NCBI GenBank assembly: GCA_025141015.1
Contig: CP081098.1
Span: 3,788,501 to 3,852,500, forward strand
DNA length: 64,000 nucleotides
Origin: Rhodobacteraceae bacterium M382
GTDB taxonomy: Bacteria; Pseudomonadota; Alphaproteobacteria; Rhodobacterales; Rhodobacteraceae
Direction: 5' to 3'
A program made the position numbers and the translations under genes. Below are positions 61,717 through 64,000 of this stretch, piece by piece. Each line of letters opens with the position of its first letter. Positions within the stretch are counted from its first letter, which is position 1. A model generated the notes under the pieces. That model saw only the letters and a program-made list of their open reading frames with translations, made no database searches and had not been told where the DNA came from.

Positions 61717-64000
61717 ATGACTGAACTTCCTTCCACGGCCAAAGCGGTCATCATCGGCGGCGGCATCATTGGGTGCTCGACCGCGTATCATCTGGCCAAA
61801 ATGGGCTGGACAGACACCGTCCTATTGGAGCGCAAAAAGCTGACCTCGGGCACCACATTCCATGCCGCGGGCCTGGTGGGCCAGTTGCGGTCGAACGCCA
61901 ATATCACCCAGCTGCTGGGTTATTCGGTGGATCTGTACAAGAAGCTCGAGGAAGAAACCGGGCTGGGCACCGGATGGAAAATGAACGGCGGGCTGCGGCT
62001 GGCCTGTAACGAAGAACGCTGGACCGAGGTAAAGCGGCAGGCCACCACGGCGCATTCCTTTGGGTTGGACATGCAGCTGCTGACCCCCAAGGAGGCACAG
62101 GACCTGTGGCCGCTGATGGATATCGGCGACGTGATCGGCGCTGCGTTCCTGCCCACGGATGGTCAGGCGAACCCGTCGGACATCACCCAGGCGCTGGCCA
62201 AAGGCGCGCGGATGGCGGGCGCCAGGATTTTCGAGGACACCAAGGTCACCGACCTGGAGATCGAAAATGGCAAGATCCGCGCCGTGATCACCGAACATGG
62301 CCGCATCGAATGCGAAAAGGTCATCGTCTGCGCCGGTCAATGGACCCGGGATTTTGCCGCCAAATTCGGCGTGAACGTGCCGCTGGTGCCGATGGAACAC
62401 CAATATATGGTCACCGAACCCTTTGGCGTTCCCGGCAATCTGCCGACCCTGCGCGACCCCGACCGGTTGACTTATTACAAAGAGGAAGTCGGCGGTCTGG
62501 TCATGGGCGGCTACGAGGCCAACCCGATCCCCTGGGCGGTGAACGGCATCCCGCAGGGGTTCCATTACACCCTGCTCGACAGCAATTTCGACCATTTTGA
62601 ACAGCTGATGGAGCTGTCGCTGGGCCGGGTTCCTGCGTTGGAAACCGCCGGGATCAAAACCCTGACCAACGGGCCGGAGAGCTTTACCCCCGACGGCAAT
62701 TTCATTGTCGGTGAGGCACCGGAATTGGCGAATTTCTTTGTCGGCGCAGGTTTCAATGCCTTTGGTATCGCGTCTGGCGGTGGCGCGGGCATGGTGCTGG
62801 CAGAGTGGGCCGCCAAGGGCGAGCCCCCGTTTGATCTGTGGTCCGCAGACATTCGCCGCTTTGGCCGTCCGCACTTTGACACCGATTGGGTCCGCACCCG
62901 CACGGTCGAGGCCTATGGCAAACATTACACCATGGCCTGGCCGCACGAAGAACATGACAGCGGTCGCCCTTGCCGCAAATCACCGCTCTATGATGTGCTC
63001 AAGGACCAGGGGGCGTGTTTTGGCGAGAAACTCGGCTGGGAGCGCCCGAACTGGTTCGCAGACGCCGCGCGGGGCGAAACGCCCAAGGACGAATACAGCT
63101 TTGGCCGTCAGAATTGGTTCGCTGCCGTGGGTCGCGAACATCAGGCCGCACGCGAGGCTGCCGTGTTGTTCGATCAGACGTCGTTTGCGAAATTCGCGCT
63201 GAAAGGCCCGGATGCGCTGGCCGCAATGAGCTGGATCTGCGCCAATGACGTGGACAAACCGGTTGGTGCGCTGGTCTATACCCAAATGCTGAATGATCGC
63301 GGTGGGATTGAATGTGATCTGACCGTGGGCCGCGTCGCGCATGACGAATTCTACATCGTCACCGGTACCGGCTATGCCACCCATGATTTCGACTGGATCC
63401 GCCGCAACATCCCCGACGGGCTGAACTGTCAGCTGTTCGACATCACGTCGTCCAACGCGGTGCTGTCGTTGATGGGCCCCAAGGCACGCGAGATTCTGCA
63501 ACAGGTCACTCGTGATGACGTGTCGAACGAAGGCTTCAAATTCGGCACCATCCGTACCATCGGTATCGCCGGCTGCCCGGTTCAGGCGCTGCGCGTAACA
63601 TACGTTGGCGAATTGGGGTGGGAGCTGCACCTGCCGGTGGAATATGCCCACACCGTTTATGAGGCATTGATGACGGCAGGCAAGGACCATGGTTTGATCA
63701 ACGCCGGTTACCGCGCAATTGAATCTTTGCGACTGGAAAAGGGATATCGTGCCTGGGGGTCTGACATCGGGGCCGATCATACGCCCCTTGAGTCCGGCCT
63801 GGGCTGGGCGGTCAAACTGCGCAAGAACATCGATTTCAAGGGGCGCGCCGCTGCCGAGGCGCAAAAGGCTGATGGCGTCAAAAAGATGCTCGCCTGTTTT
63901 ACCGTGGATCCCGAAGTGGTGCTTTTGGGCCGCGAAACGATCTATCGCAACGGCGAACGCGTCGGCTGGCTGACGTCGGGGGGGTATGGCCACACGATCG
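61717..64000 (+). CDS. Dimethylglycine/sarcosine dehydrogenase-like FAD-GcvT protein, cut by window edge
   Basis: 761 codons are visible and no stop is reached. The N-terminal FAD domain has AVIIGGGIIGCSTAYHLA and SGTTFHAAGL, with the His that anchors FAD in dimethylglycine dehydrogenase. The GcvT-like folate domain from about residue 440 includes VTYVGELGWELHLP and ESLRLEKGYRAWG. It resembles the 31984-34458 protein in plan but differs in sequence, so the two are distant paralogues. It follows the choline-kinase-like gene by 8 bp and presumably demethylates a product of that pathway. Confidence 0.88.
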   Translation, partial: MTELPSTAKAVIIGGGIIGCSTAYHLAKMGWTDTVLLERKKLTSGTTFHAAGLVGQLRSNANITQLLGYSVDLYKKLEEETGLGTGWKMNGGLRLACNEERWTEVKRQATTAHSFGLDMQLLTPKEAQDLWPLMDIGDVIGAAFLPTDGQANPSDITQALAKGARMAGARIFEDTKVTDLEIENGKIRAVITEHGRIECEKVIVCAGQWTRDFAAKFGVNVPLVPMEHQYMVTEPFGVPGNLPTLRDPDRLTYYKEEVGGLVMGGYEANPIPWAVNGIPQGFHYTLLDSNFDHFEQLMELSLGRVPALETAGIKTLTNGPESFTPDGNFIVGEAPELANFFVGAGFNAFGIASGGGAGMVLAEWAAKGEPPFDLWSADIRRFGRPHFDTDWVRTRTVEAYGKHYTMAWPHEEHDSGRPCRKSPLYDVLKDQGACFGEKLGWERPNWFADAARGETPKDEYSFGRQNWFAAVGREHQAAREAAVLFDQTSFAKFALKGPDALAAMSWICANDVDKPVGALVYTQMLNDRGGIECDLTVGRVAHDEFYIVTGTGYATHDFDWIRRNIPDGLNCQLFDITSSNAVLSLMGPKAREILQQVTRDDVSNEGFKFGTIRTIGIAGCPVQALRVTYVGELGWELHLPVEYAHTVYEALMTAGKDHGLINAGYRAIESLRLEKGYRAWGSDIGADHTPLESGLGWAVKLRKNIDFKGRAAAEAQKADGVKKMLACFTVDPEVVLLGRETIYRNGERVGWLTSGGYGHTI

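Overview
The window is GC-rich, densely packed chromosomal DNA from an alphaproteobacterium, most likely a marine Rhodobacterales (Roseobacter-group) species. That placement rests on the gene content: several ABC importers for organic nitrogen and carboxylates, paired dimethylglycine-dehydrogenase-like (FAD + GcvT) enzymes, a non-pyrrolysine MttB homologue, a fused indolepyruvate ferredoxin oxidoreductase, glutathione-dependent formaldehyde dehydrogenase, and many short operons each with its own TetR, GntR, LysR, DeoR or AraC-type regulator. I saw no rRNA, tRNA, CRISPR array, phage genes or transposase.

Layout. 1-3.4 kb (minus): a SARP/TolB/TPR regulator, a vanadium-haloperoxidase/PAP2-like protein with an 11-copy GGAS N-terminal repeat, and the start of a possible subtilase-like protein. 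3.7-11.4 kb (minus): a LIV-type importer operon (livH-M-G-F, acyl-CoA ligase, binding protein) ended by a strong terminator, then a Tat-exported metallo-beta-lactamase-fold hydrolase; a TetR gene diverges at 11.7 kb. 12.6-15.9 kb: a thiamine-diphosphate enzyme, a divergent GntR regulator and an Asp/Glu racemase-family protein. 16.0-20.7 kb: TetR diverging from a flavin monooxygenase, a bile-acid:Na+ symporter-family transporter, an epimerase-like protein and an SDR. 21.0-24.7 kb: iorAB. 24.7-27.6 kb: copA-cueR behind a classical CueR promoter. 28.1-30.9 kb: class III alcohol dehydrogenase, a CsoR/FrmR-family repressor with a clear operator, and an MFS exporter.

31.0-39.4 kb: a probable five-gene minus-strand operon (MttB homologue, enolase-superfamily protein, zinc-type dehydrogenase, FAD/GcvT dehydrogenase, GlxA-type regulator) with a divergent LysR gene, suggesting catabolism of a quaternary amine or betaine. 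39.5-42.9 kb: two AhpD-like proteins and a small polar amino-acid-type importer. 42.9-44.4 kb: a glutathione transferase and a creatininase-family hydrolase. 44.4-51.2 kb: an acyl-CoA pathway made of acyl-CoA dehydrogenase, biotin-dependent carboxylase, MaoC hydratase and CitE-like lyase, with a TetR gene and a palindromic operator. It mirrors the leucine (Liu) route but with non-homologous hydratase and lyase. 51.4-55.8 kb: a MacB-type ABC exporter with HlyD adaptor. 55.8-64 kb: a DeoR regulator diverging from a ProU-type importer (with a permease holding two fused domains), a choline-kinase-like phosphotransferase and a second FAD/GcvT dehydrogenase cut by the window edge.

The two FAD/GcvT loci and the formaldehyde dehydrogenase fit together as demethylation of N-methylated osmolytes with formaldehyde disposal. 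The most promising unexplained loci are the regulator/GGAS-haloperoxidase/subtilase-like operon, the MttB-enolase-GcvT operon, and the Liu-like pathway with replaced enzymes.
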